From contig NZ_CAIWTY010000021.1 of assembly GCF_903915725.1 (NCBI RefSeq), positions 1-49,918 on the forward strand: a DNA stretch of 49,918 nucleotides, written 5' to 3'. The translations under genes and the position numbers were made by a program. This DNA comes from an uncultured Rhodopila sp. (GTDB lineage Bacteria; Pseudomonadota; Alphaproteobacteria; Acetobacterales; Acetobacteraceae). Positions 25,842 through 36,307 of the stretch are shown one piece after another. The notes beneath the pieces are model-generated. The model worked only from the letters and a program-made list of their open reading frames with translations. It was not told the DNA's origin and ran no database searches. Position 1 is the stretch's first letter; each line of letters begins with the position of its first letter.

Positions 25842-26802
25842 GACAGACTCCGCTTGATCATGGACCGCATCGTCAGCAGCCCCAGGCACAGGCAGGAGAT
25901 CGCGGCCAGGAGGATCTTCTTCCCGAGCGGATCGGTAATGAGCAGTACAATGTAAGTCGGCGCAACAAGCGTCAGCGCGGCCGCGACCAGGAACGGCAAT
26001 ACCGTCAGCACCACCGCGGTCGCGCGCCCCTCGGAGGTAAGCGCCTTGCCGCGTTGCCGCAGCGCGCTCCGCCTGCGGATGACGTCGGCCAGCTTCTCCA
26101 GCGTCTCGGTCAGGTTGCCGCCGGTCTGCGCCTGCAGCGTCAGGGCCACGGCCAGAAAGCGGTATTCCCGCAGGCCGGTGCGAGCGGCCATCTTCCAAAG
26201 GCCATCCTCCATCGTGCGGCCGACGGAGATTTCACTTGAAAGTATTCCGAACTCGGCCGCGGTCAGGGCCGGAGACTCGCGCGCGGCGACCTGACACGCC
26301 TCGCTAACCGGAATGCCTGCCCGGACCGTGCGAACGATCATCGACAACGCATCCGGGAGTTGCTTTATCAGTTCGTTCCGGTACTTCAGCAGCCAGCGCT
26401 GCAGCAGCCAGCGCGACCCCAGGAACCAGCCGGCCGGCCACGCCACCCAGCCGATATCGCCCACAAGAAAGACCACCAGCTTGGCGAGGAAAAACCCGAA
26501 CCCGAACATCGCCAGAGGAACCGTCCACCATGGCACCGGATACAGATCCGGCCGCCCGGGCTCCAGCCCGATCAGTTTGCCGAGGCTTTCCAATGGACTG
26601 ACGTTTTTCACTGCGCCCTTCAGCCGCAGCGAGCGTCCGCCGGCCGACATGACCACCGGGGCGTAGGATGTCGCCACCGCCTTGGTGCGCTGTTCGACCA
26701 GCCGGTTGCGCGAATCCATCGCCAGCAGGCTGCCCGCGCCGATGGCCAGCAGCGCGAAACCCGCCGCCCCCATCAGCAGCATGGGCGGAATATGCCCGGC
26801 GC

Positions 26803-26806
<4 letters not shown>
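25838..26806 (-). CDS. Type II secretion F-family inner membrane protein TadB
   Basis: A 322-aa platform protein that partners TadC at the inner membrane. The T2SF motif LPDALSMIVRTVRAGIPVSE is followed by a cytoplasmic segment with LQAQTGGNLTETLEKLADVI and C-terminal TM helices. The ATG overlaps the tadA stop and the TGA overlaps the tadC start, both ATGA junctions, so stoichiometry is probably set by coupling. Confidence 0.93.
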
Positions 26807-28160
<1,354 letters not shown>

Positions 28161-28164
<4 letters not shown>

Positions 28165-29402
28165 CGGGCCATCAGACGGGCGATAAGGCTCCGTCCCTTC
28201 GGCGCAGGCGGAGAAGTACTGACCGCGACCGTAATTTCCTGCGACAACGCCTCCATCGCGTTGCGCAACGGACCTCGGCTGCGCGTCGCCGGTTTTCCGA
28301 TGGTCGCAGCCCGGACCAGCGACTTCGGCGCATGCGGAATCACCACCTCCGGGGTTTGCCCGAGTGCGGCGACCACCTCTTTCCGGTGCAGCATCCCCGT
28401 ATAACCCTCATGGTTCAGCACGACGATCGGCGGCCTGGATTGCGTCGCGCCCGCGGGCATGGCCAGAAAGCGCAGCGTGTCCCGGATGGACCCCAGCGAG
28501 CCGTCCATGACCAGGACGCGCTGGTGCGCCGCGTCCAGGAACACCCGGTTGAAAGGGGTAATGTACCGCGGCACGTCCACCACGATGAAGTGATAGTGTT
28601 TCCGCAACAAATCCAGCAGATCGGCCGCCAATTCGGGTCTTATCACCGCGGGCCGATCGAGCGCTTCTTCGGCGCACAGCACGTGCAGGCGGTCGCTGAC
28701 GCTGCGCGCGCCACGTTGCAGGAACACTTCGTCCACCCGTTCGGGATGCTCCAGCGCCGTGCGAAGGGCGTCGGCGGTTTCAACCGAAAGCATCAGCGCC
28801 GAGGTCCCGCCATGCAGGTCCGCGTCAATCAGCAGCGTGTGCCGCCTGGTTGCCTCACCGAGATGGCTTGCCAGGTTGGTGGCGATGGTCGTTGCCCCTA
28901 CCCCGCCGCGCACACCCGTGACAGTAATGATACGGCCGGCCCGGATCTGCAGATCGGTTGGATCCCGGCCGATGATCACCGGCCTGAAATGCCGCGCCAC
29001 GGTCTCACGGTTGAGCGGCTTGGCCAGATATTCCAGCACCCCCAGGCTGCGGATCGCCTGGCGATAAAACTCCATGTCCTGGGTGTCGCCGATGACCAGA
29101 ACGCGGACGCCGGGCTCGACGAACTGCGCGAGATCGTCAAGCACCCGAAGCGGATGTTCCTCGCCTGAAACGTCCAGGATCAGCACGTTCGGCGCAAGAT
29201 CTCGCTGCAATGCCTGGCGCGTGGTCGCCAGGTCGGCCCGGCGGATCGTATTTTCGTCCTGCAGCAGGTCGCCCAGGGCATCGCGCAAGATCGCCTCGGT
29301 CGCCTTATCGCGGACGAAGGCCCTGAACCGGGTGCGATCCGAGCGGCCGGCGTCATGCTCCGGCGATGGCGCGACGGCCGCGAGATTGGGGATCACGGTC
29401 AT
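28161..29402 (-). CDS. CpaE/TadZ pilus localisation ATPase
   Basis: A 413-aa protein with an N-terminal receiver-like domain (LAPNVLILDVSGEE) and a C-terminal ParA/MinD-like ATPase. The P-loop is VTGVRGGVGATTIATN, where the usual Lys of KGGVGKT is replaced as is common in CpaE. DADLHGG is the Walker A' Asp motif. CpaE/TadZ localises the pilus machinery, usually to a pole. It overlaps the cpaD-like gene and tadA. Confidence 0.92.
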
Positions 29403-29701
29403 TGGCCGCCTCCTCCGGTATTCGTTCCGGTGTTGTTCATCCTGATATCGGCAAGTCCGGTCGTCGCCAGCGGCTTGACCTTATCGCTCCGCAGCCGATC
29501 GATGGCGGCGGCGGCAAGCGCGGCGGAAGTCCGGCCGTCGCCGTGGCCATGATCCAGATCTGCCGGGTTGGCGATCATGGCCTGGAGGTTGGCTTCGTTC
29601 ACGTGGGCCGGCTTCCAGGTGCCGGCGCTATACGATGGGTCCGCAACGTTCTGGCAGGCCGCCAGGGTCAACGCGACGAGGATCAGAAGTTTCGTCCGCA
29701 C
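29399..29701 (-). CDS. Short CpaD-like pilus lipoprotein
   Basis: A 100-aa lipoprotein with a short signal and lipobox LAAC (Cys16). The segment NLQAMIANPADLDHGHGDGR and following AAAIDRLRSDKVKPL matches the C-terminal part of CpaD pilus-biogenesis lipoproteins. Full CpaD is roughly twice as long, so the N-terminal half is missing or very divergent. The GTG start has a strong AAAGGAGG site. It sits exactly between cpaC and cpaE, the normal place of cpaD, and probably assists the secretin. Confidence 0.75.
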   Translation of the reverse strand: MRTKLLILVALTLAACQNVADPSYSAGTWKPAHVNEANLQAMIANPADLDHGHGDGRTSAALAAAAIDRLRSDKVKPLATTGLADIRMNNTGTNTGGGGQ

Positions 29702-29713
29702 AACAGCCTCCTT

Positions 29714-31111
29714 TTAGTTGAGAATGAAACCGGCATCGCCAGGCAGATGGGCGGAGATGACTTCCGGGGTGCCGCGGGCCATCTGGCGGTTCAAGGTCAC
29801 CCGGTCGTAGTCATGCGGCACGCGATAATCGTCCGTGGGCGCCCGCAGCTGCTTTGGGTCATCGACCGGCCGCACGATATAAGGCGTGATGATGATCACC
29901 AGTTCGGAGTCGTTACGTTGTATGTTATCGGACCGGAACAGAGATCCGATGATCGGCGCTTCGCCGATATAGGGAAGGCCGTTGTTGCCCAGCGTGTTCT
30001 GCGCCGACAGCAGGCCGGCGATGGCGAAGCTCTGGCCGCTGCCGAGCTCCACGCTGGTGTCGGCGCGGCGGACGGTCAGCGCGGGCACCGAGATCGTGCT
30101 GTTGCCGACACCAAGCTGGATGGCGCCCTGGGTCGAAAGCTGGCTGACCTCCGGCCTGACATGCAGGCTGATATGGTCCGAACCCAGCACGGTGGGAACG
30201 AAAGCGAGCGAGATACCGTATTGCTTGTATTCGATGGTGATGGTGTTGTTTTGCTGCGCGACCGGTATCGGATACTCGCCGCCGGACAGGAAGCTGGCGG
30301 TTTCTCCGCTCATCGCAGTCAGATTCGGCTCGGCCAATATGGTGGCCAGGTTATCCGCGGCCAGCAGATCCAGCAGCGCGTCGATAGACAGGTTGCTGTC
30401 TTTATAACCGCCCAGCAACTGATGCGCAGGGCTGGCCGGCGAGTTGAAGGGATCGAAGATCGACGCGCCGACGATGCCATACTTGCCGATGGAGCCGAGC
30501 GCCGCCCAGTTGATCCCGAACCGCCGCGTCACCTGGCGGGAGATTTCAGCGATGCGCACCCGCAGGTTGACCTGCACGCTGGCGCCGACCGTCAAGCGGT
30601 TGTCCAGTGTCATCTTGTCGCCAAGGAACCCCCTGGCGATGCTGTCCGCCTGCGCCGCCTCGGCCGGGTTGGACACCTGCCCGGTCAGGGTCAATCCGTT
30701 GACCGATGTCTGCACGGACACGTTACTATGCGGCAACGCCTGGTGCAGCGCCGCCTGCGTCGCCGCGGCACCGTAGGCGGAGGGCCGGACAGTCACCTCG
30801 TAACGCCCGATGACATTGCCGCCCTGATCCAGCGCGGCGATCGTGGTGCGGCCGGGGGCCACGCCGAATACGAATACGCTGGTCGGGCTGGCGGGCCGGA
30901 CTTCGGCCACCTTCGGATCCGCCGCGAACAGGTTGGTGATCGCCCGTCCGGTCTGGATCACCTGGCCGGAACCGGCGTCGATCGTCAGGGACGTCGGCGA
31001 AGGTGCCTGCGATCGCGGCGCCATGGGGCCGGGGGAGATCGGAGTCTGGGCGAACGCCGGCGCGCCTGTCAGCGACAAGCCGCAGAGCAGCAAGGGGATG
31101 AGCGAGCGCAT
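29714..31111 (-). CDS. Outer membrane secretin CpaC (RcpA)
   Basis: A 465-aa secretin forming the outer-membrane pore for the Flp pilus. The signal peptide ends APAFA. The N-terminal pilus-associated domain (TNLFAADPKVAEVRP) and BON-like region precede the secretin core. The core contains ANLATILAEPNLTAMSGETA and a closing GLPYIGEAPIIGSLFRS. It starts within the cpaB stop (TAATG), giving tight coupling. Confidence 0.94.
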   Translation of the reverse strand: MRSLIPLLLCGLSLTGAPAFAQTPISPGPMAPRSQAPSPTSLTIDAGSGQVIQTGRAITNLFAADPKVAEVRPASPTSVFVFGVAPGRTTIAALDQGGNVIGRYEVTVRPSAYGAAATQAALHQALPHSNVSVQTSVNGLTLTGQVSNPAEAAQADSIARGFLGDKMTLDNRLTVGASVQVNLRVRIAEISRQVTRRFGINWAALGSIGKYGIVGASIFDPFNSPASPAHQLLGGYKDSNLSIDALLDLLAADNLATILAEPNLTAMSGETASFLSGGEYPIPVAQQNNTITIEYKQYGISLAFVPTVLGSDHISLHVRPEVSQLSTQGAIQLGVGNSTISVPALTVRRADTSVELGSGQSFAIAGLLSAQNTLGNNGLPYIGEAPIIGSLFRSDNIQRNDSELVIIITPYIVRPVDDPKQLRAPTDDYRVPHDYDRVTLNRQMARGTPEVISAHLPGDAGFILN

Positions 31112-31989
31112 TAGTAGTGGTACTCCACGGCATTGGCCTGCGGCCCGGTGAACAGGTGGATGGTCATGTCAGGATTGCGCGGCGAGGCACGAAACGCGGC
31201 CGAGACGTCGCTGCTCCAGACCAGGCCGTCCTGGGCGACGGAAGCGACCATCGGGTGATCGTCTGCCACCGGGACAGGCTCGCTGGCCGAACGGACAACC
31301 ACCGCCAGATGACCCAGCGTCGCGGCGACCGAAACCTTCTCAGCCTCCTTGGCCAGCACCTCGATCGTCACCGTGCGGGCTATGGTGTTGTTGCTAAGCG
31401 CGCTGCCCGGCGCGACGCCTTCGGTCATGTGCTGATCGACAGCAATGACGCGGGCGTTCTGAATGACCGTCTCACCGACCACCCGCCGGCCGATGGGCGT
31501 GGTCGAGTCGTCGATTTTCTGGGTCAGGATCACGTCGACACGGTCACCCGGCCAGATCAGCCCGGCGGTCCCGCTGACGGCATCGACACCGATGGTGGCA
31601 GCACGGGTCCCGGGCGACAGCACCGCCGCAAGGAAGCCCCGCTCACCCGGGCGAACGACATCGTCGTGCAGTATCGGCTGCCCGGGTTCCATTTGATGGC
31701 GGACCATGGCGCCCTGGATGGCGGCCCGCGTGTCCAGGGTGTCGAGCCAGGCGCCGGCCGGCACGTCCGCCGGCAGCACGGTCTTGGATAAGACATCGTC
31801 CGGCAGCAGCAGCGTTCCACCCCGGACGACGCGCGCCGCGGTGAGGATCTGGGCCTTGGGAACGACGACTTCCTGCGGGGCGGCGACCACAACCGGCGCG
31901 GCGGTGGGGCGCAGTCCGACGACCACGGTGACCGCGATGCCCGCGAGACCAAGACCGATCAGCAAGAACAATGCAATACGGACTGCCAT
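31111..31989 (-). CDS. Flp pilus assembly protein CpaB (RcpC)
   Basis: A 292-aa periplasmic protein with one N-terminal TM helix (about 3-25), then an SAF-like domain beginning VPKAQILTAARVVRGGTLL and the RcpC core around WPGDRVDVILTQ. RcpC/CpaB proteins are thought to interact with peptidoglycan and modulate the secretin. The ATG at 31989 has AGGTG upstream. Longer upstream in-frame sequence is only cpaA DNA in another frame. Confidence 0.92.
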   Translation of the reverse strand: MAVRIALFLLIGLGLAGIAVTVVVGLRPTAAPVVVAAPQEVVVPKAQILTAARVVRGGTLLLPDDVLSKTVLPADVPAGAWLDTLDTRAAIQGAMVRHQMEPGQPILHDDVVRPGERGFLAAVLSPGTRAATIGVDAVSGTAGLIWPGDRVDVILTQKIDDSTTPIGRRVVGETVIQNARVIAVDQHMTEGVAPGSALSNNTIARTVTIEVLAKEAEKVSVAATLGHLAVVVRSASEPVPVADDHPMVASVAQDGLVWSSDVSAAFRASPRNPDMTIHLFTGPQANAVEYHY

Positions 31990-31996
31990 GTTACAC

Positions 31997-32497
31997 CTAG
32001 CTCGGGAAAAGGGTGAAAAGACCGCCAGCCGCGATCGCCACGGCGTACGGCAGCGGGCCGCGTCGGTGGATGCGCCAGATCTCGGCCTTGAGCAGCCGGG
32101 GCAGGAAACCCTGCCGCGGACCGGCCACGGGGCGACGCACAAGCCTTGACAAAGCGATATACAAAACGGCGAGCACGCCGCCCGCCAGCGATATGGCGAT
32201 CAGCAGCGGCCCTATGTCCGCCGGTGCGACCGCGACGGAGGCGGCGCCGAGAAGCTTGACGTCGGCTCCGCCCAGCCATCCCCGCTTCCACATCAGTGCA
32301 GCCGCGATGAACACCAGCAGACCCCAGCCGATCGCAGTAAAAGGATTACCTATGACTGTATGCAGAACGATACCGCATGTCAGTATTGCGACGGAGACCC
32401 AATTGGGCACCAAACGTGTCGCGATATCCCGCAATGCCGCGAAGACCAAAAGAGCGGCAACCGCGGCGTCGAGGCAATATATGCTGCCGGACTGCAT
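31997..32497 (-). CDS. Prepilin peptidase CpaA (TadV)
   Basis: A 166-aa aspartic prepilin peptidase of the A24 family, multi-pass in the inner membrane. The two catalytic Asp sites are visible in RDIATRLVPNW and GGADVKLLG. It would process Flp pilin and the TadE-type pseudopilins. The chosen start is the ATG at 32497; a TTG ten codons earlier is possible. It lies between flp and cpaB and is separated from flp by a hairpin. Confidence 0.92.
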   Translation of the reverse strand: MQSGSIYCLDAAVAALLVFAALRDIATRLVPNWVSVAILTCGIVLHTVIGNPFTAIGWGLLVFIAAALMWKRGWLGGADVKLLGAASVAVAPADIGPLLIAISLAGGVLAVLYIALSRLVRRPVAGPRQGFLPRLLKAEIWRIHRRGPLPYAVAIAAGGLFTLFPS

Positions 32498-32568
32498 TGG
32501 ATGGACCTGCGGGTATGAATGGATCAAGGGCTGTAATTGTCGGCGATAAGTTCACACAAGCCGTTGGC

Positions 32569-32598
32569 GGGGCGCCGGACTAAGGTCCCGGACGCCCC
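32569..32598 (-). terminator. Hairpin between flp and cpaA
   Basis: On the minus strand GGGGCG-T-CCGG pairs with CCGG-CGCCCC around a 9-nt loop, starting 11 bases after the flp stop. There is no long T-run. It is well placed to act as a partial terminator or RNA-stabilising element, allowing more pilin than assembly proteins. Confidence 0.5.
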
Positions 32599-32609
32599 GA
32601 GCCTCCAGC

Positions 32610-32810
32610 TTAGGTGGCCAGTGCGCCGATGACGGTGCCCATGGTGCTGAAGAACGTGCCCAGCGCGGTTCCGAACTTGGTGACGCCGACGATCACCGCG
32701 ACCGCGATGAAGGACACGAGCAGCGCGTACTCAAGCGCGCCGGCCGCGTCGCGGTCTTCGTTCAGGCTGGAGATGACGAGGGCGATGGAGGACTTGATGT
32801 TGGACAGCAT
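32610..32810 (-). CDS. Flp-family type IVb pilin
   Basis: A 66-aa major pilin. A basic leader ends at DRDAAG, cleavage is expected after Gly, and the mature part begins ALEYALLVSFIAVAVIVG with the conserved Glu and Tyr of Flp pilins, followed by a short hydrophobic tail. The ATG at 32810 has CAGGAGT upstream; a longer in-frame reading to 32870 lacks the normal leader. It is the first gene of the tad operon. Confidence 0.94.
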   Translation of the reverse strand: MLSNIKSSIALVISSLNEDRDAAGALEYALLVSFIAVAVIVGVTKFGTALGTFFSTMGTVIGALAT

Positions 32811-32871
32811 GACTCGACTCCTGTTGCAGGTTGACTTGTGAACACCGACGTATGCTTGGTTTGTCGGCATC

Positions 32872-32913
32872 CGTTACATCCGATCGGCTGGCCAGGGGTT
32901 TCTCGTTACATCC
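32872..32913. promoter_or_regulatory. Direct repeat upstream of flp
   Basis: CGTTACATCC occurs at 32872-32881 and again at 32904-32913, spaced 32 bp start to start, about three helical turns. The pair lies 62-103 bp before the flp ATG, a plausible operator or activator position. Confidence 0.45.
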
Positions 32914-33529
32914 TGCGCCATCGGCCGGTGCGACTGATATGAATGAAACAAGGACGAATTCGAACTGAATTAAGCGTGAGAGTTTTCCCGCCGACGCGAC
33001 CGTCTTCGCTGCATGAGACTGGCCTGCACGAGCACCGCAAAATTCAGGGCTTCCAGTTAGTGGATTGATATATAATGACTCACTCCGTCAGGGCGGCCGG
33101 TTTCCGTCACCCGCCCGGTCGCGTTGGCCGATCACAAACCGGAAATTAATTAGAAATTCGTCAAAAATTACACGCTACTGTGACAGTTGCATGGCTATTT
33201 CGGATAGCTGTCAGTATCAAATCCGTTATCGAAAATAGACTTACCGTACAACTGCATGTTAACCCGCACCGGGAAAACGGCTTCGATCAGCAAAGTGTCA
33301 TCGTAATCGACACCGCGCAATACGACCGTAACCCGCTCGCTGGTGGCCCGCGGTCCAAATACAGCGCCAGGCCACGCACTCGAAACCACAGACCTCGTCG
33401 CAGCATACGATCGTCACCGACACACAGTTGTTTGAAGACCATGCCGAAAGGATAACCTTGCAGTTATGCACCTATTCCGCGAATATCAATTCGTGATCGC
33501 GGGTCCAGCCGGACCGGAAAGGAATCGCC
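32914..33529. other. AT-richer intergenic region between the divergent flp and tadD genes
   Basis: About 600 bases with no convincing gene; the short frames present (64-91 aa) have no recognisable domain. Base composition is clearly AT-richer than the flanks, for example around 33150-33180. A nested inverted repeat lies at 33181-33213 (TGACAG ... CTGTCA outside, GCTAT-TTCGG-ATAGC inside). It likely holds the promoters of both directions. Confidence 0.6.
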
Positions 33530-34366
33530 ATGACATATGCCGCATACCAGGGCAGGCCGTCGCCCCTCATCGCCGCTCTGCTCGGCGCCCTGCTGCTGAC
33601 CGGATGCGGCGCGTCTAAAAACAGCGCTGCCACGAACGACGCGGAAACCCGCTCCCGGCTCGCCCAGTTGGCGGACGGAGAGGGCAACGCCGATGCACAG
33701 CTTGCTCTCCTGCGCGACGCCGCCACACGCGACCGCGGCGACGCGGCCTTGCAAAAGCGATACGCGACCGCCCTCGCCAACGCTGCCCGCAACGCCGAAG
33801 CACTCGATGTCGCCCTGCCGGTCTATGGCCGCGACAAGCGCGATACCGATCTCGGCCTGCTGATCGGACGCCTGTATGTCCGCCAGGACAACGGTGCGGC
33901 TGCCATACCGGTCTACCAGGAGGTGATCGCCCATAACGCCGACAATCTCGAGGCACTGAACGGTCTCGGCATCGCCGAGGTCATGCAGCGGTCCTACCCG
34001 GACGCGGAGGCCACATTCCATAGCGCCGTCGCCGTCGCGCCGACCGACGCGGCATCCCGCAACAACCTCGCACTCGCCCTCACGCTTGAGCACAAATCCG
34101 ACGAGGCGATCGGCATCCTGGAAGCGCTCTGGAAAGAGGACAACACGTCGCGGCGGGTTCGGACCAACCTGGCAATGGCCTATGTCGCCGCCGGGGACCG
34201 TGACAAGGCGGCCGCGTTGCTATCGCCGGTCATGGCTCAGGCCGATGTGGAAAAGTCGATCAGTTCGTATGCCCAGCTCGCCGGCGAGGCGCCGCCGGTT
34301 GCCGAGCAGGTGGCTGCCAGTGTGCCGGCCCGGACCGCCAGCAAAACCAGGCAGCCGGGAGGCTGA
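33530..34366 (+). CDS. TadD-like TPR lipoprotein
   Basis: A 278-aa lipoprotein with lipobox LLTGC (Cys26) and several TPR motifs, for example in the stretches DNLEALNGLGIAEVMQR, DAASRNNLALALTLE and RRVRTNLAMAYVAAGD. TadD-type proteins assist secretin assembly at the outer membrane, like PilF. GGAAAGGAA precedes the ATG. It is transcribed divergently from the tad operon, so it is probably co-regulated through the shared intergenic region. It converges with the MBL-fold gene, 7 bp away. Confidence 0.85.
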   Translation: MTYAAYQGRPSPLIAALLGALLLTGCGASKNSAATNDAETRSRLAQLADGEGNADAQLALLRDAATRDRGDAALQKRYATALANAARNAEALDVALPVYGRDKRDTDLGLLIGRLYVRQDNGAAAIPVYQEVIAHNADNLEALNGLGIAEVMQRSYPDAEATFHSAVAVAPTDAASRNNLALALTLEHKSDEAIGILEALWKEDNTSRRVRTNLAMAYVAAGDRDKAAALLSPVMAQADVEKSISSYAQLAGEAPPVAEQVAASVPARTASKTRQPGG

Positions 34367-34373
34367 AGCAACC

Positions 34374-35345
34374 TCACCGCGATAGATCATAGAAGCGCGT
34401 TTCGCCGAAGCGGTGCGTGGTGAACGTGCCGGTGTCGATGGCCGCCGCGCGCAATGCTCCGGCCAGCGCCTCCTGCGGGGCGCCGATCGCCTCATCGGTC
34501 AGTTGAAACGTGCCGAAATGCATGCCGATGGAGCGGCGGGCGCGCAAATCGATATGCGCCTGTACCGCTTCGGCCGGGTTCATATGTGCCGCTTGCATGA
34601 ACCACCGCGGCTCGTAGGCGCCGATGGGCAGCAAGGCGACATCCGGCGGGCCGAGGCGTCCGGATATCTGCCCCCAATGCGGACCGAACCCGGAATCGCC
34701 GGCAAACAGTATCCGCCCTTCCGGGCAGGCGATCATGAATCCGGCCCAGAGCGTCCGATTGCGGTCGAACGGGGTGCGCGCGGAGAAATGCCGCGCCGGA
34801 GTCGCGGTGAAACGCACAACCCCGTGCACGGCCTCCTGCCACCAGTCCAGTTCGGTTGCGTTGATCCCCTGCCTCGCCAACGCGCGTGCATTGCCCAGCG
34901 TTGTGACGACCCGTGGCGCGTGCCGGCGCTGGAGCTCGCGCAAGCTCGGCAGGTCCATGTGATCGTAGTGATTATGCGACAGCAGCACCACGTCGGGGCG
35001 CGGCAGATCGTCCAGGGCGATGCCGGGCGGGCGGACCCGCTCCGGCCCGGCCCCGGACACCGGTGAGCAGCGCCGGCTGAAGATCGGGTCCGTCAGCACG
35101 ACGGCGCCGGGCAGCCGGATCAGGAAGCTGGCGTGATTGATAAAGCTGATCGCGACGGTGCCCGGCCGCACGGCCGAGGGCGGCGGCGGAAAAACCGGGT
35201 CAGCCGCGGGACGCTGCCAGGGCCTGCGCTTCCCGAGCAGGCGCCAGCGCAGCACCTGAAGCAGCCCGCGCGACTCGCCGGCTGCGCCGGGATTGAAGAA
35301 GCGCCGCCCGTCATGATGGTCTGAAAGCGGGAATGTCCGTCTCAT
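34374..35345 (-). CDS. MBL-fold metallohydrolase (UlaG/NAPE-PLD-like)
   Basis: A 323-aa metallo-beta-lactamase-fold hydrolase. The metal motif HNHYDH, the central ITFTPARHF-like segment (here FTATPARHFSAR), FAGDSGFGPHW with a metal-ligand Asp, and the final MHFGTFQL His all fit the UlaG/NAPE-PLD branch. The substrate may be a lipid or a lactone. The start is ATG 35345; an upstream in-frame extension passes through the sRNA terminator and is unlikely. No signal peptide. Confidence 0.85.
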   Translation of the reverse strand: MRRTFPLSDHHDGRRFFNPGAAGESRGLLQVLRWRLLGKRRPWQRPAADPVFPPPPSAVRPGTVAISFINHASFLIRLPGAVVLTDPIFSRRCSPVSGAGPERVRPPGIALDDLPRPDVVLLSHNHYDHMDLPSLRELQRRHAPRVVTTLGNARALARQGINATELDWWQEAVHGVVRFTATPARHFSARTPFDRNRTLWAGFMIACPEGRILFAGDSGFGPHWGQISGRLGPPDVALLPIGAYEPRWFMQAAHMNPAEAVQAHIDLRARRSIGMHFGTFQLTDEAIGAPQEALAGALRAAAIDTGTFTTHRFGETRFYDLSR

Positions 35346-35388
35346 CGTGCGTGCCCGGCCTGTCTGGATGGCGGCTGTCCGCCGCAGC

Positions 35389-35420
35389 AAAAAAAACGGC
35401 GGTGCCCGAAAGCACCGCCG
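35389..35420 (-). terminator. Rho-independent terminator
   Basis: On the minus strand CGGCGGTGC-TTTCGG-GCACCGCCG is followed directly by eight T. This is the clearest intrinsic terminator in the window. No protein gene on that strand ends here, which points to an RNA gene upstream. Confidence 0.9.
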
Positions 35421-35530
35421 AAGTTTAGGGAGGAAACGTCCAAGAAAGCAGTGCGCCTAAGCGCGGTCTGCGAGACGAAGAATGGGCGTCGCGTTCGCGG
35501 CATGCAAGCGGAATTTGCTGCGTCGCAGCA
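35389..35530 (-). ncRNA. Candidate trans-acting sRNA with anti-Shine-Dalgarno motif
   Basis: The strong terminator at 35389-35420 closes a transcript on the minus strand in a gap without a coding gene. Just before the terminator stem the RNA would read GGACGUUUCCUCCCUAAACU, a single-stranded CCUCC that can pair with ribosome-binding sites. It resembles alphaproteobacterial sRNAs such as the BjrC1505 type or other CCUCC-loop RNAs. A weak promoter (TTGGCC, 18 bp, GATAAC) places the 5' end near 35530; this end is uncertain. Confidence 0.55.
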
Positions 35531-35689
35531 TTTTGTTATCGCTACCAAGGACACCCGTGGCCAAATCGCAACACCGGGTAGCCGGCAAAGGTCACAGCCC
35601 GGACAGCTAGCCGAAAATTGCGCGGATAAACCCGGACGGCTGTCCGGACGCCGCCTATGCGTTCCGAAAGCGACGTTCATAATGCCGGG

Positions 35690-36307
35690 ATGCAAAACTG
35701 TGATTCACGCCGGCGTCCGACTCCGGCCGGCATAATAGGCACCACGATCCGCGGGTTGACCGTGGCGGCTGTGGTCGTGACTTCTATCGCCGCCGCGCGG
35801 GCGGCGGAACTGGCGGGTGTCACGATGCCGGACTCCAGGGTCATCGACGGCACCCGGTTGACCTTGAACGGCATCGGACTGCGGACCTATTCCATCCTCG
35901 GGATCAAGATTTACGTCGCCGGCCTGTACCTGGAGCATCGCAGCAGCAACGCCGACACCATCCTGGCCTCGCCCGAAACCAAGGTGCTGTCGATCCGGTT
36001 TCTCCGCGACGTGAGCGCGGAGGACGCCCATAAATCCTGGCGCAACGGCTTCGCCAACAACTGCCGACCGCCGGAGTGCTCGGTCGACCAGCAGGACGTG
36101 GAGCGGTTCATCGCCCGGGTTCCCGCCGTCCATGATGGCGATGACAGCCTGATCGTGTTCACCGAAAAGGGGGCCCGCCTGACGATCAACGGGCAACTGA
36201 TGGGCGATATCACCGACCCCCGCTTCGCCCGTGTCCTGCTGCGCACTTTCCTCGGTCCGGCGCCACCGACAGCCCGGCTGAAGCGCGAATTGCTTGGGCA
36301 GGAGTAG
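35690..36307 (+). CDS. Secreted chalcone isomerase-like protein
   Basis: A protein of about 205 aa with a hydrophobic signal segment (TIRGLTVAAVVVTSIAAARA) followed by a chalcone-isomerase-like domain. LNGIGLRTYSILGIKIYVAGLYLE is its typical strand-turn motif, and VLSIRFLRDVSAEDAHKSW and RFARVLLRTFLGP follow. Bacterial members of this family are periplasmic, of unknown role and not proven isomerases. The start is either ATG 35690 or ATG 35657, neither with a strong ribosome site. Confidence 0.78.
   Translation: MQNCDSRRRPTPAGIIGTTIRGLTVAAVVVTSIAAARAAELAGVTMPDSRVIDGTRLTLNGIGLRTYSILGIKIYVAGLYLEHRSSNADTILASPETKVLSIRFLRDVSAEDAHKSWRNGFANNCRPPECSVDQQDVERFIARVPAVHDGDDSLIVFTEKGARLTINGQLMGDITDPRFARVLLRTFLGPAPPTARLKRELLGQE

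Noticed and set aside
29366..31114. Open frame of about 580 codons on the plus strand opposite cpaC and the cpaD-like gene
   Set aside because: No recognisable domain, and the minus strand carries a clear secretin; shadow frame.
33181..33213. Nested inverted repeat as a terminator
   Set aside because: No T-run and no gene ending there; it is kept only as a feature of the intergenic region.
33180..33455. Short frames on both strands in the flp-tadD gap
   Set aside because: No ribosome site, no domain, and base composition typical of regulatory DNA.
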